A stretch of DNA of 64,000 nt from an uncultured Pelagibacteraceae bacterium (GCA_902544985.1 CACCFV010000001.1:1-64000); one strand, 5' to 3'. Counted from the first letter of the stretch, positions 32,614 to 43,132 are shown. A program made the numbers and translations. The notes: a model not told the origin generated them from the sequence alone.

Positions 32614-33113
32614 TACTTAAATAATCCTACTTTTAAACTATCTGCTGAATAAATTTTTTTTCCATCAGCCAAAACTACTCCATTCGCAAGACCGACCGTT
32701 GTTCCACCTGGAGACATAATTTTTTTCATATCAATTTCATATGTTACTAATTTAACACTTTGTAATACTTCGCCAGTGAATTTTACTGTTCCAACTCCTA
32801 ACGCTCTTCCTTTTCCAGGGTTTCCTATCCAGCCCAAATAAAATCCAACTAATTGCCACATAGCATCAAGTCCAAGACAACCTGGCATCACAGGATCATC
32901 CTTAAAATGACAATTAAAAAACCAAAGATCATTTTTAATATCCAGCTCAGCTTTTAATAAACCTTTTTTAAAAGCTCCTTTGTCATCATTAATTTCTGTG
33001 ATTCTATCAAACATAAGCATTGGTGGAAGAGGTAATTTAGCATTACCAGGACCAAATAATTTCCCTCCACCACAATTTATTAGTTCATCGTATGAGTAAG
33101 AGTTTTTTTTCAT
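32613..33113 (-). CDS. fabA: 3-hydroxydecanoyl-[ACP] dehydratase
   Basis: [31 protein letters not shown]. Confidence 0.96.
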   Translation of the reverse strand: MKKNSYSYDELINCGGGKLFGPGNAKLPLPPMLMFDRITEINDDKGAFKKGLLKAELDIKNDLWFFNCHFKDDPVMPGCLGLDAMWQLVGFYLGWIGNPGKGRALGVGTVKFTGEVLQSVKLVTYEIDMKKIMSPGGTTVGLANGVVLADGKKIYSADSLKVGLFK

Positions 33114-33172
33114 AAAATTGAATACTCTTATTTACTTGATTTTGTAACTATATAATATAATTATAATACCTG

Positions 33173-33189
33173 TTTAGAATAATTTTAAC
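33173..33189. promoter_or_regulatory. Candidate Irr-box-like element upstream of irr
   Basis: TTTAGAATAATTTTAAC; shares TTTAGAA-N3-TT with the katG upstream element. Confidence 0.4.
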
Positions 33190-33207
33190 TAACAATTTGC
33201 TTAAAAA

Positions 33208-33606
33208 GTGAAATATATAGAAAAATTAAGAAATTCTGGATTAAGACCTACTAAACAAAGGCTTCAGATATGCGAGGTTCTGTTTAATACTGAAAGAACA
33301 TTTCATTTCACGATAAATGAGCTAGAGCAAAAAATTAAAGACAAAATAGATAACAAAATATCTTTAGCAACGATCTATAATACAGTTCATGCTTTTGAAA
33401 AAAAAGGGTATTTAAAGCAAATCCCTGTTAACTCAAACCAAACTTATTTTGACACAAACATTACTGATCACCATCATTTTTATAATTTAAAAGATGGTAA
33501 ATTAATTGACTTAGAAAACTCTGATGTAGGACCTATAAACATTAAAAGAAAAATTGATGGGAAGAAAATCAAATCCATTGAGGTTCTAGTCAAACTTGAA
33601 GATTAG
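33208..33606 (+). CDS. irr: Irr/Fur-family transcriptional regulator (GTG start)
   Basis: LRNSGLRPTKQRLQICEVLF; ISLATIYNTVHAFEKKGYLKQI; DHHHF. Confidence 0.82.
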   Translation: MKYIEKLRNSGLRPTKQRLQICEVLFNTERTFHFTINELEQKIKDKIDNKISLATIYNTVHAFEKKGYLKQIPVNSNQTYFDTNITDHHHFYNLKDGKLIDLENSDVGPINIKRKIDGKKIKSIEVLVKLED

Positions 33607-33649
33607 TTTCTCAATTTACTGAGCGTCATTATTAACCAATTGACAGCTA

Positions 33650-33666
33650 TTTAGAACCATTATAAA
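33650..33666. promoter_or_regulatory. Candidate Irr box (ICE-like) upstream of katG
   Basis: TTTAGAACCATTATAAA, imperfect inverted repeat resembling TTTAGAA-N3-TTCTAAA, 34 nt before katG ATG. Confidence 0.5.
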
Positions 33667-33700
33667 CTACGAAAATATCAACTTTAAACAAGAGGAGTAA

Positions 33701-35938
33701 ATGAGTACTGAAAATTTTAAAAATAAATCTTTTAAAGCAGATGAGTTAAGCAAATGCCCTTTTACAGGAGCAGGCACACCTGCAAAGTTTTCTGCAGGAA
33801 GAGGTCAAACAGTAAGGGACTTCTGGCCAAATAGTTTAAATTTAAAGATTCTTAGTCAGCATTCTAATTTATCAAACCCTATGGATAAAAAATTTAATTA
33901 TGCAAAAGAATTTAAAAAACTTAATTACAAATCATTAAAAAAAGATTTAAAAAAATTAATGACAGACTCACAAGAATGGTGGCCTGCAGATTATGGTCAT
34001 TATGGACCTTTATTTATCCGATTAGCTTGGCACGCTGCAGGAACTTACAGAACTGGTGATGGTAGAGGTGGTGCCGGTACTGGCAATCAAAGATTTGCTC
34101 CGCTCAATTCTTGGCCAGATAACGTGAATTTAGATAAAGCAAGGTTACTTTTATGGCCAATCAAAAAAAAGTATGGAAGAAAAATTTCTTGGGCAGATTT
34201 ATTTATATTAGTCGGAAACGTAGCATTAGACTCAATGGGTTTTAAAACTTTTGGTTTTGGTGCAGGAAGAACTGACATCTGGGAACCAGAGGATGATATT
34301 TATTGGGGTTCAGAAAAAGAAATGCTAGGTGTTGAAAGATACAGTGGAAAAAGAGATTTAGAGCAGCCGCTAGGCGCTTCTCACATGGGCTTGATTTATG
34401 TAAATCCACAAGGTCCGGATGCAAATCCAGATCCACTACTAGCAGCACATGACATCAGAGAGACATTTGGAAGAATGGCTATGAACGATTATGAAACTGC
34501 AGCCTTGGTTGCTGGAGGACATACATTTGGAAAATCTCACGGAGCAGCATCAGAGTCTTACAAAGGTCCAGATCCAGAAGCTTCAAAACTTCAAGATCAG
34601 TCTACTGGATGGAATAGTGGATATAAATCTGGAAAAGGTGTCGACACAATAAGCAGTGGTATTGAAGGTGCTTGGACTCAAAATCCTACTAAATGGGATA
34701 TGGGTTATTTAGATTGCTTATACGGTCATGATTGGGAATTAACAAAAAGTCCAGCTGGAGCACATCAATGGACACCAAAGAAAAATGGTCAAAAAATTAA
34801 GATGGTTCCTGACGCGCATCAAAAAGGTGTGCTTCATCCACCAATGATGCAAACAACAGATATATCAATGAAAGTTGATCCGAGTTATGGACCAATTACA
34901 AAGCATTTTCATCAAAACCCTAAAGAGTTCCATGATGCATTTGCCCGGGCATGGTTTAAATTAACTCATAGAGATATGGGTCCAAGAATTTGTTACTTAG
35001 GTAATGAAGTTCCAAAAGAGCAATTAATTTGGCAAGATCCAATTGATAAACCAAAGTACAAACTTAAATCAAAAGATATAAAAGATTTAAAAAATAAAAT
35101 TTCTAAATCAAAAATATCGATTTCAGATTTAGTTTCTACTGCATGGGCGTCAGCTTCAACTTTTAGAGGATCAGATAAAAGAGGTGGTGCAAACGGTGCA
35201 AGAATAATGCTAGAACCACAAAAAAGCTGGGCTGTAAATAATCCTAAGAAATTATCAACTGTGATTAAAGCTTTAAATAAAATTAAAGATCAATTTGATA
35301 ATAAAAAGAAAAGTGTATCAATGGCAGACTTGATAGTGTTAGCAGGTGGTGTTGGTATTGAAATGGCTGCTAAAAAGGCAGGACATAAAGTTAATGTTCC
35401 ATTTTCAGCTGGCAGAGGAGATGCAAGACAAGATCAAACTGATATTCATTCTTTTGGTCTTCTTGAGCCTCAGGCAGATGGCTTTAGAAACTATCTAAAT
35501 GGCGGAGCTTCAAATGTCTCAGCAGAAGAAAAATTGGTTGATAAAGCACAACTAATGGGTCTGACTGCACCAGAAATGACAGCACTTATAGGCGGTATGA
35601 GAGTTTTAAATACTAACTATGATGGTTCAAATTATGGTGTTTTTACAAATAAACCTGGTTCTCTTACTAATGATTATTTCGTAAATCTATTAGACATGAA
35701 CACTACATGGAAGGAGGAAGATAAATCAGAACAAACTTTTGTTGGAAAAGACAGAAAAACTCAAAAAACTAAATGGAAAGCAACAAGAGTTGATTTGATT
35801 TTTGGTTCAAATTCTCAACTAAGAGCTCTTGCAGAAGTTTATGCTTGTGAGGACTCAAGTGAAAAATTTGTTAAAGATTTTATAGCTGCATGGGTAAAAG
35901 TTATGAATTCTGATCGATTTGATTTGAAATTAAATTAA
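33701..35938 (+). CDS. katG: Bifunctional catalase-peroxidase
   Basis: [44 protein letters not shown]; two-domain KatG, 745 aa. Confidence 0.98.
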   Translation: MSTENFKNKSFKADELSKCPFTGAGTPAKFSAGRGQTVRDFWPNSLNLKILSQHSNLSNPMDKKFNYAKEFKKLNYKSLKKDLKKLMTDSQEWWPADYGHYGPLFIRLAWHAAGTYRTGDGRGGAGTGNQRFAPLNSWPDNVNLDKARLLLWPIKKKYGRKISWADLFILVGNVALDSMGFKTFGFGAGRTDIWEPEDDIYWGSEKEMLGVERYSGKRDLEQPLGASHMGLIYVNPQGPDANPDPLLAAHDIRETFGRMAMNDYETAALVAGGHTFGKSHGAASESYKGPDPEASKLQDQSTGWNSGYKSGKGVDTISSGIEGAWTQNPTKWDMGYLDCLYGHDWELTKSPAGAHQWTPKKNGQKIKMVPDAHQKGVLHPPMMQTTDISMKVDPSYGPITKHFHQNPKEFHDAFARAWFKLTHRDMGPRICYLGNEVPKEQLIWQDPIDKPKYKLKSKDIKDLKNKISKSKISISDLVSTAWASASTFRGSDKRGGANGARIMLEPQKSWAVNNPKKLSTVIKALNKIKDQFDNKKKSVSMADLIVLAGGVGIEMAAKKAGHKVNVPFSAGRGDARQDQTDIHSFGLLEPQADGFRNYLNGGASNVSAEEKLVDKAQLMGLTAPEMTALIGGMRVLNTNYDGSNYGVFTNKPGSLTNDYFVNLLDMNTTWKEEDKSEQTFVGKDRKTQKTKWKATRVDLIFGSNSQLRALAEVYACEDSSEKFVKDFIAAWVKVMNSDRFDLKLN

Positions 35939-35961
35939 ATTTGAAAAAAAGATAAAGTTAT

Positions 35962-36558
35962 ATGGCAACAACAAATTTTGAGGACTTTTACGAAGTTCCA
36001 AATCTAAATTTTGACATTTCAAAGTTAAAGGATGACTTAGATAAAATTTTGAAATTAAAAAAATTTAATACACCAGGTGTTACACATTTTGGTGCAATTC
36101 CATTAAACCAAATTCCAAACGATAAAAGCTCGATTGAAGGGAGTAATATTAGAGGAAAATATTGGACTATTGCAGATGAAACTGGAAGAGAGGTTTCAAG
36201 AGATGTTGATATAGATGAGTCTAAATACACACAATTAATACCTGAATTTGAAAATACATACTTTGCAGAAGTTTACAAAGTTCTAAGTAAGAGATTTAAA
36301 TTGGGAAGAGTTAGGCTCTTATTAAAAGAGCCTAGATCAACTTTGAGTTGGCACAAAGATCCAGAATGTAGGCTTCATGTCCCTATAATCACAAATAAAG
36401 GGTGTTCAATGGTTATAGAAAATGTCGCTAAACATTTACCCGCAGATGGCAAAGTTTGGATTACAAATAACACCAAATATCATAATTTTTTTAATGGAGG
36501 TGAACAGGCTAGAATACACCTTGTGGCTTGTGTTCTTGAGAGTCCTTTTAAAAACTGA
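35962..36558 (+). CDS. Aspartyl/asparaginyl beta-hydroxylase-like (2OG-Fe(II)) protein
   Basis: LRVR-type core GRVRLLLKEPRSTLSWHKDPECRLHVPI (HxD) with distal KYHNFFNGGEQARIHLV. Confidence 0.65.
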   Translation: MATTNFEDFYEVPNLNFDISKLKDDLDKILKLKKFNTPGVTHFGAIPLNQIPNDKSSIEGSNIRGKYWTIADETGREVSRDVDIDESKYTQLIPEFENTYFAEVYKVLSKRFKLGRVRLLLKEPRSTLSWHKDPECRLHVPIITNKGCSMVIENVAKHLPADGKVWITNNTKYHNFFNGGEQARIHLVACVLESPFKN

Positions 36559-36797
36559 TGGAAATTACTAAAGGCATATTTCAAGCATCCCAAAATATTT
36601 ATCGAAATAATAAAGGTTCCTTACTTAGAACTGTAATTTATACTATTGGACACTTTGCAATTGCGATTACAGTTTTAATGATAGTAGCAGATGTTTCTTT
36701 TAAAGTTGCACTGACGGATGCAATTGTTGAACCAATAGCAAATTCAATTTGGTATTTTATTTTAGATAAATGGTGGACAAGCAAATCTAAAAAATAA
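36558..36797 (+). CDS. DUF2061-type small membrane protein
   Basis: SLLRTVIYTIGHFAIAITVLMIVADVSFKVALTDAIVEPIANSIWYFILDKWW. Confidence 0.7.
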   Translation: MEITKGIFQASQNIYRNNKGSLLRTVIYTIGHFAIAITVLMIVADVSFKVALTDAIVEPIANSIWYFILDKWWTSKSKK

Positions 36798-36852
36798 TTT
36801 GATCGAATACCCCAAAAAAAGAGCAATTAGTAATCATTTACAAAAAAGTTTC

Positions 36853-36871
36853 GATAATAATAATCATTCGC
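36853..36871. promoter_or_regulatory. Fur-box-like sequence
   Basis: GATAATAATAATCATTCGC, 15/19 to the classical Fur box GATAATGATAATCATTATC; 45 nt before the ATG at 36917. Confidence 0.4.
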
Positions 36872-36916
36872 ATGGATAGTTATTGAAATAAATTTATTTA
36901 TGATTAATTTTTCACC

Positions 36917-37096
36917 ATGCAAATAGAAAATTATAACTGTAAAAAATGTGGACTAACAATTTCCTCAACTTGTTCCAAGTGTGATAAAATTGTTGATGTT
37001 GAAGTTCTTGATGATGGTTGTATTGTTCAGAAAACAAAATGTTTAGATTGTGCAAATGCTCCTGTGATCAAGGATGTTTGTGAACAACTGAAGTAG
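36917..37096 (+). CDS. Cys-rich 59-aa protein, zinc-ribbon/rubredoxin-like
   Basis: MQIENYNCKKCGLTISSTCSKCDKIVDVEVLDDGCIVQKTKCLDCANAPVIKDVCEQLK*, with three CxxC pairs; below the ORF-track length cutoff. Confidence 0.65.
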   Translation: MQIENYNCKKCGLTISSTCSKCDKIVDVEVLDDGCIVQKTKCLDCANAPVIKDVCEQLK

Positions 37097-37132
37097 TTTA
37101 AAATTAAAAAATATAAGTCAAATCGATTAAGA

Positions 37133-37579
37133 TTAATTCACACCCCAGGAATTTTCTATTTTTACCCAACCCTTAAAGTCTCCAGTTTTTACCTTACACC
37201 AATCATCATTACATTTCTGTATTAACAAAACTCTACCCTTTTCTATTTTTGCTAAAGGTTTTGAAAAATTTGTTGGCCCGCTAAACAAAATCTTATCGAT
37301 CTTTGGTATTAAAGAACTCACCTTTTTGAGTTGAGAGACATGTATCCATCCACTATTATTTTTGAGATCAATAATCCTCCTAAAATTTTCCTTCTTATCA
37401 ATCTGCTTAATAGGTAAATTAATTTTTTTATAGATATATTTTATAGGATACTCGAACCCTGGACCATATCTTACATTTACTTTATTTTTTTTTAATGAAA
37501 GAAAGATATCACTTGCAAAAACATTTAATGGAAAAAAAATCCAGAGCAAAATTAAAAAATATAAATTTTTCATTATCAA
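37133..37579 (-). CDS. Secreted SH3-domain protein
   Basis: Signal peptide; KVNVRYGPGFEYPIKYIYKK and CNDDWCKVKTGDFKGWV. Confidence 0.8.
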   Translation of the reverse strand: MIMKNLYFLILLWIFFPLNVFASDIFLSLKKNKVNVRYGPGFEYPIKYIYKKINLPIKQIDKKENFRRIIDLKNNSGWIHVSQLKKVSSLIPKIDKILFSGPTNFSKPLAKIEKGRVLLIQKCNDDWCKVKTGDFKGWVKIENSWGVN

Positions 37580-37586
37580 GTTATAC

Positions 37587-38324
37587 CTATTTTCTATTAA
37601 ATTTAACTTTTCTAAAATTAAGATTTAAAAGATCAATAATTAATATTTGATTTTTTAAAGTTTTCCCAATTTTCATAATCATTTTTAAGGCTTCATTTGC
37701 TTGAGTTGTTCCTACAATTGATGCTGTTGTGCCAAGAACTCCCTCAAATTCACAATTTAGGTCATTGTCTGAAATTTCATTTTCTTGGTAGAAACTTTTT
37801 AAAGAAGCTGTTTTTTTATCGTTAAAATCAAATGTAAATACATGACCATCAAATTTACTTATTGCTCCTGTTACCAATTTTTTTTTCAACTTTGCACAGA
37901 AATCATTAATTAAAAATTTTGTTTTAAAATTATCTGAACCATCAATAATTATTTCATAATCTTTAATTATATTTTTGATATTATTCTTATTGAGTCTTGA
38001 TTTGTAAGTTTTAATTTTAGTAGATGGATTTATTTCCTTCAGTTTTTTTGCGGCTACACTGACTTTAGATTTTTTTACATCTTTAGAAGTAAATAGGCTT
38101 TGTCTGTGTATATTAGAAAGATTTATGATATCATTATCAACAAGACCAATAGTTCCAATACCAGCTCTTACTAGATTTTCTGCAGCAGGACAACCTAATC
38201 CTCCAACACCAACAATTAAAATTTTAGAGGATAAAATTTTTTTTTGACCTTTCGCACCTATATCTTTTAAAACTAATTGTCTTGAGAATCTTTCAATTTG
38301 AGATTTGTTGAGACTTTCTCTCAT
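37587..38324 (-). CDS. HesA/MoeB/ThiF family adenylyltransferase
   Basis: RFSRQLVLKDIGAKGQKKI; ILIVGVGGLGCPAAENLVRAGIGTIGLVDNDIINLSNIHRQ. Confidence 0.92.
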   Translation of the reverse strand: MRESLNKSQIERFSRQLVLKDIGAKGQKKILSSKILIVGVGGLGCPAAENLVRAGIGTIGLVDNDIINLSNIHRQSLFTSKDVKKSKVSVAAKKLKEINPSTKIKTYKSRLNKNNIKNIIKDYEIIIDGSDNFKTKFLINDFCAKLKKKLVTGAISKFDGHVFTFDFNDKKTASLKSFYQENEISDNDLNCEFEGVLGTTASIVGTTQANEALKMIMKIGKTLKNQILIIDLLNLNFRKVKFNRK

Positions 38325-38758
38325 TTACCAGTTGAACCAAAACCACCTGCTCCTCTTATTGAATCTGGAAGTTCATTTGTTTCTTCTAAATCCATTTTTA
38401 TAACTGGAGTTAAAATCATTTGAGCAATTCTATCGTTTTTATTGATCTTAAAACTTTTGTTACCATGATTAAATAAAATAACTTTTATTTCTCCTCTATA
38501 ATCACTATCAACTGTACCAGGTGTATTTAAAACACTAATATTGCTTTTTGCCGCTAATCCTGACCTTGGTCTTATTTGAATTTCATATTCTTTAGGAAAT
38601 GCAACTGATAATCCAGTTGGTACTAGGCACGATTCTCCTGGCTTTAATTCAATTGATTTATCTATATATGCCATCAGGTCCATGCCAGACGCACCATCAG
38701 TTTTATATGATGGTAATTTTACAGAAGGTTTTAATTTTTTTACTAAAACTTTAATCAT
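38321..38758 (-). CDS. dut: dUTP diphosphatase
   Basis: DGASGMDLMAYI; RPRSGLAAKSNISVLNTPGTVDSDYRGEIKV; RGAGGFGSTGK. Confidence 0.97.
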   Translation of the reverse strand: MIKVLVKKLKPSVKLPSYKTDGASGMDLMAYIDKSIELKPGESCLVPTGLSVAFPKEYEIQIRPRSGLAAKSNISVLNTPGTVDSDYRGEIKVILFNHGNKSFKINKNDRIAQMILTPVIKMDLEETNELPDSIRGAGGFGSTGK

Positions 38759-39957
38759 TAGTTTAAATGATCAATGATTTTTTCAACTAATTCATCTGAA
38801 ATTTCTGGTTTAGATTTATATTTAAGTCTTTCTATTTTTTTATTTTTATAAAGAATTGATACTTCATTAAAATCTGATTCAAAACCAATAGATTTATTTG
38901 ATACATCATTTGCAATTATCCAGTCACAATTTTTTTCATTTAGTTTTTTTTTGGCATAGTTTTCTAAATCATTCGTTTCAGCTGCGAAGCCTAGCACAAG
39001 CTTTGGTCTTAAGGAGTTATGATTAGAGACATAATCAAGAATATCGACATTTTTTTCCAAATCTAAACTAATTTCATCTTGTTTTTTTATTTTTGTTTTA
39101 GAAATTTCTTTCACTTTATAATCACACACTGCTGCTGAAAATATTGCAACATCAGCTGGTAAACTTTTAAGTGTCGATTGAAACATTTCTTCAGCAGTTT
39201 CAACTTTGATCAAATTGATATCATTATTTATTTTTAAATTTGTTGGTCCTGAAATTAAAGTTGTTTCAAAACCCTTTTTTGATAATGATTTCGCAATTTC
39301 ATAGCCTTGCTTACCACTGGATTTATTAGATATATATCTTACTGGATCAATGTACTCTTTGGTTGGTCCTGCGGTCACGATTGCCTTTAATTTATTTTTT
39401 TGTTTTAAATTTTTGAAATAAATTTTAAGCTTATTTATTATCTTTTTTGGCTCCGACATTTTACCTTCACCGTATTCTCCACATGCCATATCTCCAATTT
39501 CAGGACCAATTAATTCATAGTTATATGTTTTTAGTTTTGTTATATTTTGTTTAGTAGATTGATGTTCCCACATCCTTACATTCATTGCAGGAGCAATAAA
39601 AATTTTTTTGTTTGACGCAAGAGCAACAGTTGAAGCTAAATCGTCTGAACTTCCACAAGCAAGTTTAGATATTGTATTAGCTGTTGCAGGGGCAATTAAA
39701 ATGAGATCTGCCCATCTCGAAAGACTAATATGATTCATTTCTATCTCATTTTCTATACTAAAAAGGTCTTGATATACTTTAGATTGAGATAAAGAAGTAA
39801 TTGAAAGAGGTGTCACAAATTCAGCACCACTTTTAGTAAGAATTGTTTTTATAATTACACCATCCTTTTTTAAAAGTCTTATTAATTCAAGACTTTTATA
39901 TGCAGCTATACCTCCACAAATTATTAATAAGATTTTTTTATTATTCAAGTTACTCAT
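38758..39957 (-). CDS. coaBC: Phosphopantothenoylcysteine decarboxylase / phosphopantothenate-cysteine ligase
   Basis: ICGGIAAYKSLELIRLL; IAPAMNVRMWEH; VTAGPTKEYIDPVRYISNKSSGKQG. Confidence 0.96.
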   Translation of the reverse strand: MSNLNNKKILLIICGGIAAYKSLELIRLLKKDGVIIKTILTKSGAEFVTPLSITSLSQSKVYQDLFSIENEIEMNHISLSRWADLILIAPATANTISKLACGSSDDLASTVALASNKKIFIAPAMNVRMWEHQSTKQNITKLKTYNYELIGPEIGDMACGEYGEGKMSEPKKIINKLKIYFKNLKQKNKLKAIVTAGPTKEYIDPVRYISNKSSGKQGYEIAKSLSKKGFETTLISGPTNLKINNDINLIKVETAEEMFQSTLKSLPADVAIFSAAVCDYKVKEISKTKIKKQDEISLDLEKNVDILDYVSNHNSLRPKLVLGFAAETNDLENYAKKKLNEKNCDWIIANDVSNKSIGFESDFNEVSILYKNKKIERLKYKSKPEISDELVEKIIDHLN

Positions 39958-39965
39958 GGAGTGAA

Positions 39966-41531
39966 TTAAAATACCAATAGACCAAAAATTACAAGTACTA
40001 AAAAGCCAATAATAGATTGATTTCTAAAAGTGGTCATTTCTGATTTTTTTGTATTTAAAGCTGTATAAGAGTTTGAATTTTGTGGAATTTGACCACTAGC
40101 TAAATATGTTAGAGCTTGATTAGCTTTATCCATTATTTCTGGAAATTCTGGTAATCTTTTAATCACTTCAGAAGTACTTTGAATCGTCTCATTAATTGTA
40201 GTCATAGGATCTTTTGTTTCTCTTAACCAATTTTCTAGAACAGGTTTAGATGTAGTCCAAATGTTTGTATTTGGATTTAATTTTCTGGCTACACCTTCCA
40301 CAACAACCATTGTTTTTTGAAGCATTAGAAGTTGAGGTTGTGTTTGCATGTTAAATTTTTCTGTAACATCAAATAATTGTTTTAATAATTTTCCACCAGA
40401 AATATCTTTTACTGTTTGGCCAAAAATTGGTTCACCAATTGATCTTAGGGCTTGAGCAAGGTCATCAATCGGAACCTCTTTAGGAACCAGTCCAGCAACC
40501 AAATGTACTTCAGCTACTTTACGATAATCTCTTTGAATGAAACCAAATAATATTTCTGCTAAAAATCTTTTACTCATTTTATCAAGTCTACCCATTATTC
40601 CAAAATCAATTGGAACTATATGACCATTATTATCTATAAATATATTTCCTTGATGCATATCAGCGTGAAAAAATCCATCTCTCACAGCATGTCTTAGAAA
40701 ATTTTGAATAATGTCGTTTGCAATTTTTTCAGTATTTAAATTTCTTTTTTTTAGCTCCTCAGTTTCCCTAATAGAAATTCCATCAACCCAATCTAATGTC
40801 ATTACATTTTCACTTGTAAAATTCCAATAAATTTCAGGAACTCTAAATCCAACATCATTTTTAGTATTTTCCGCATATTCATTAGCTGCAGCTGCCTCAA
40901 ATCTTAAATCCATTTCTAAATTTGTTATTTCTTTAAGTAAAAAAACTACTTCAACCAATTTTAATCTTTTTGTCTTTTTAATAAATGACTCCACTAAAAA
41001 GGCAAAAAGCATAATTGCATCAATTTCATCATTAAAAATTTTTTTAATGTTCGGACGTAAAATCTTTATTGCAACATCCTTGATAGTACCATTATCGTTG
41101 ATTTGAGCTTTATGAACCTGAGCTATGGAGGCCGCTGCGACAGGCTCACTTAAATTAATAATTGAGTTATATGTTTCATGTCCTAAATCATTTTTTATGA
41201 TTTCTTTAGCTTGTATAAGTGAAAATGGTGGTAACTTATCTTGAAGATTTTCAAGTTGTTTTGAGAGTTTCTCTCCAATTATATCTGGTCGTGTAGCTAA
41301 AAATTGCCCAAGTTTAATAAAAGTTGTACCCATAGACTCTAAAGAATTTGACAATCGTTCGCCTTCACTTTTAATTAAATTCTTTTTTTTAGGTGAAAAA
41401 GATATTGCTAAAAATTTAAATAGTAATGTGATTGCTAATGGCGGTTTTTGAAATTTTGAGACTATCTCTAATATATCTGAATGAGCTATTTTTCGTCCAA
41501 GTTTAAATAAAGTTACAATTTTTTTTATCAT
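39966..41531 (-). CDS. ubiB: UbiB family protein
   Basis: KLGQFLATRPDIIGEKLSKQLENLQDKLPPF; AAASIAQVHKA; HADMHQGNIFI; MIKKIV start preferred over the 41543 opening. Confidence 0.93.
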   Translation of the reverse strand: MIKKIVTLFKLGRKIAHSDILEIVSKFQKPPLAITLLFKFLAISFSPKKKNLIKSEGERLSNSLESMGTTFIKLGQFLATRPDIIGEKLSKQLENLQDKLPPFSLIQAKEIIKNDLGHETYNSIINLSEPVAAASIAQVHKAQINDNGTIKDVAIKILRPNIKKIFNDEIDAIMLFAFLVESFIKKTKRLKLVEVVFLLKEITNLEMDLRFEAAAANEYAENTKNDVGFRVPEIYWNFTSENVMTLDWVDGISIRETEELKKRNLNTEKIANDIIQNFLRHAVRDGFFHADMHQGNIFIDNNGHIVPIDFGIMGRLDKMSKRFLAEILFGFIQRDYRKVAEVHLVAGLVPKEVPIDDLAQALRSIGEPIFGQTVKDISGGKLLKQLFDVTEKFNMQTQPQLLMLQKTMVVVEGVARKLNPNTNIWTTSKPVLENWLRETKDPMTTINETIQSTSEVIKRLPEFPEIMDKANQALTYLASGQIPQNSNSYTALNTKKSEMTTFRNQSIIGFLVLVIFGLLVF

Positions 41532-42235
41532 TAAACTTTCCAACCACTATGTATAGATACTATTCCATTAGAGTAGTTTCTGTAATTACATTTTTGAAAT
41601 TTATTCATTTTCATATATTGTAAAAGCTCCTCTTGATTGACAAAATTATCAATACTTTCAATAAGATAATCATAAGGTTTTCTTTGTCCAACAACGTATT
41701 TACCAACTAAAGGAATTAATTTTGAATATTTTTTATAGATAAGTTCTAAGTTTTTATTTTGTATTTTGGAAAATTCTAAACAAAAAAATCGTCCACCTTT
41801 TTTTAAAACTCTATGTGCCTCTGATAAAGATTTATCTAAATTTTTTGTATTTCTTAAGCCAAAACTAATCGTATAAAAATCAAATGAATTACTTTTGAGG
41901 GGGAGTTTTTCTGCACTCGAAATTATCCACTTTATATTTTTATAATTTTTAAGCTTTTCTTTTCCTTTGGATACCATCCCTCTATTTGGATCGATGCAAG
42001 TAATATGATTATTGATATTAGTGTTATCTAGATAAAGTTTTCCTATATCTCCAGTACCGCAAGCAACATCAACCAAGCTTTTATTTTTTGATGGTCCCAT
42101 CATGTTGATTAAGTTTTTTTTCCACAGTCTGTGTATTCCAAATGACATAAAATCATTCATTAAATCATATCTATCAAAAACTTGATTAAATACGCCCTGA
42201 ACTAACCCTTTTTTATTTTGAAGATGTTGTTGCAT
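41531..42235 (-). CDS. ubiE: Ubiquinone/menaquinone C-methyltransferase
   Basis: VFDRYDLMNDFMSFGIHRLWK; DVACGTGDIG; ISFGLRNTKNLDKSLSEAHRVLKKGGRF. Confidence 0.95.
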   Translation of the reverse strand: MQQHLQNKKGLVQGVFNQVFDRYDLMNDFMSFGIHRLWKKNLINMMGPSKNKSLVDVACGTGDIGKLYLDNTNINNHITCIDPNRGMVSKGKEKLKNYKNIKWIISSAEKLPLKSNSFDFYTISFGLRNTKNLDKSLSEAHRVLKKGGRFFCLEFSKIQNKNLELIYKKYSKLIPLVGKYVVGQRKPYDYLIESIDNFVNQEELLQYMKMNKFQKCNYRNYSNGIVSIHSGWKV

Positions 42236-42268
42236 TTTTAATTAATTATTCATTTAATATAATAGTAA

Positions 42269-43132
42269 ATGCCAGAATTACCAGAAGTAGAAATAGTCCG
42301 ACAATCTTTATTAAAAAATATAAAAGGTAAAAAAATCAATAAAGTTTTGGTTAGAAACAGAAACTTAAGATTTAAATTGGAAACTTCCTTTGAAAAAAAG
42401 CTCAAAAATAAATTTATTTCAAATATCAAAAGATTCTCAAAATATTTGATTATTGAGCTGGAAAATAAAAGTTTTTGTATAGTCCATTTAGGAATGTCAG
42501 GAACAATTCACATTATTAATAATAAAAAAAAAAATCTTCCCACTAACGCTAGTTTTTATAATTCGCCAAATTTGCCTAAAAATCACAACCATGTTGAATT
42601 TTTCTTTAAGAATACCAAGTTAATTTATAATGATCCCAGAAGATTTGGTTATTTTCAATTTATAGATGATTTTAACAATTTAAAGAAAAAGTTTAAAAAT
42701 TTTGGTCCAGAGCCTTTTGATAAAAAATTTAATTCAAAATATTTGATTGATCATTTCAAAAAAAAGAATAAGAACATAAAAAATTTTTTATTAGATCAAA
42801 ATTTTGTATCTGGAATTGGAAATATTTATGCGAGTGAAATTTTATATTTATCAAAAATTAACCCTTCACTATCAGCTAAATATTTGCAAAAAAAACAATG
42901 TAAAAACATAGTTATAAATTCAAGAAAAATTTTACAAAATGCTATAAAAAAAGGTGGATCTACTATAAGAGATTTTAAAGATACTAAAGGTCACCAAGGT
43001 AATTTTCAAAAAGAGTTTAAGGTTTATGGTAGAGATAAACAAAAATGTAAAAGATTTGGTTGTTCAGGAATAATTAATAAAATAACCCAATCAAATAGAT
43101 CGACATTTATGTGTGAAATCTGTCAGAAATGA
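42269..43132 (+). CDS. mutM: Formamidopyrimidine-DNA glycosylase
   Basis: MPELPEVEIVRQSL; NFVSGIGNIYASEILY; C-terminal zinc finger. Confidence 0.96.
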   Translation: MPELPEVEIVRQSLLKNIKGKKINKVLVRNRNLRFKLETSFEKKLKNKFISNIKRFSKYLIIELENKSFCIVHLGMSGTIHIINNKKKNLPTNASFYNSPNLPKNHNHVEFFFKNTKLIYNDPRRFGYFQFIDDFNNLKKKFKNFGPEPFDKKFNSKYLIDHFKKKNKNIKNFLLDQNFVSGIGNIYASEILYLSKINPSLSAKYLQKKQCKNIVINSRKILQNAIKKGGSTIRDFKDTKGHQGNFQKEFKVYGRDKQKCKRFGCSGIINKITQSNRSTFMCEICQK

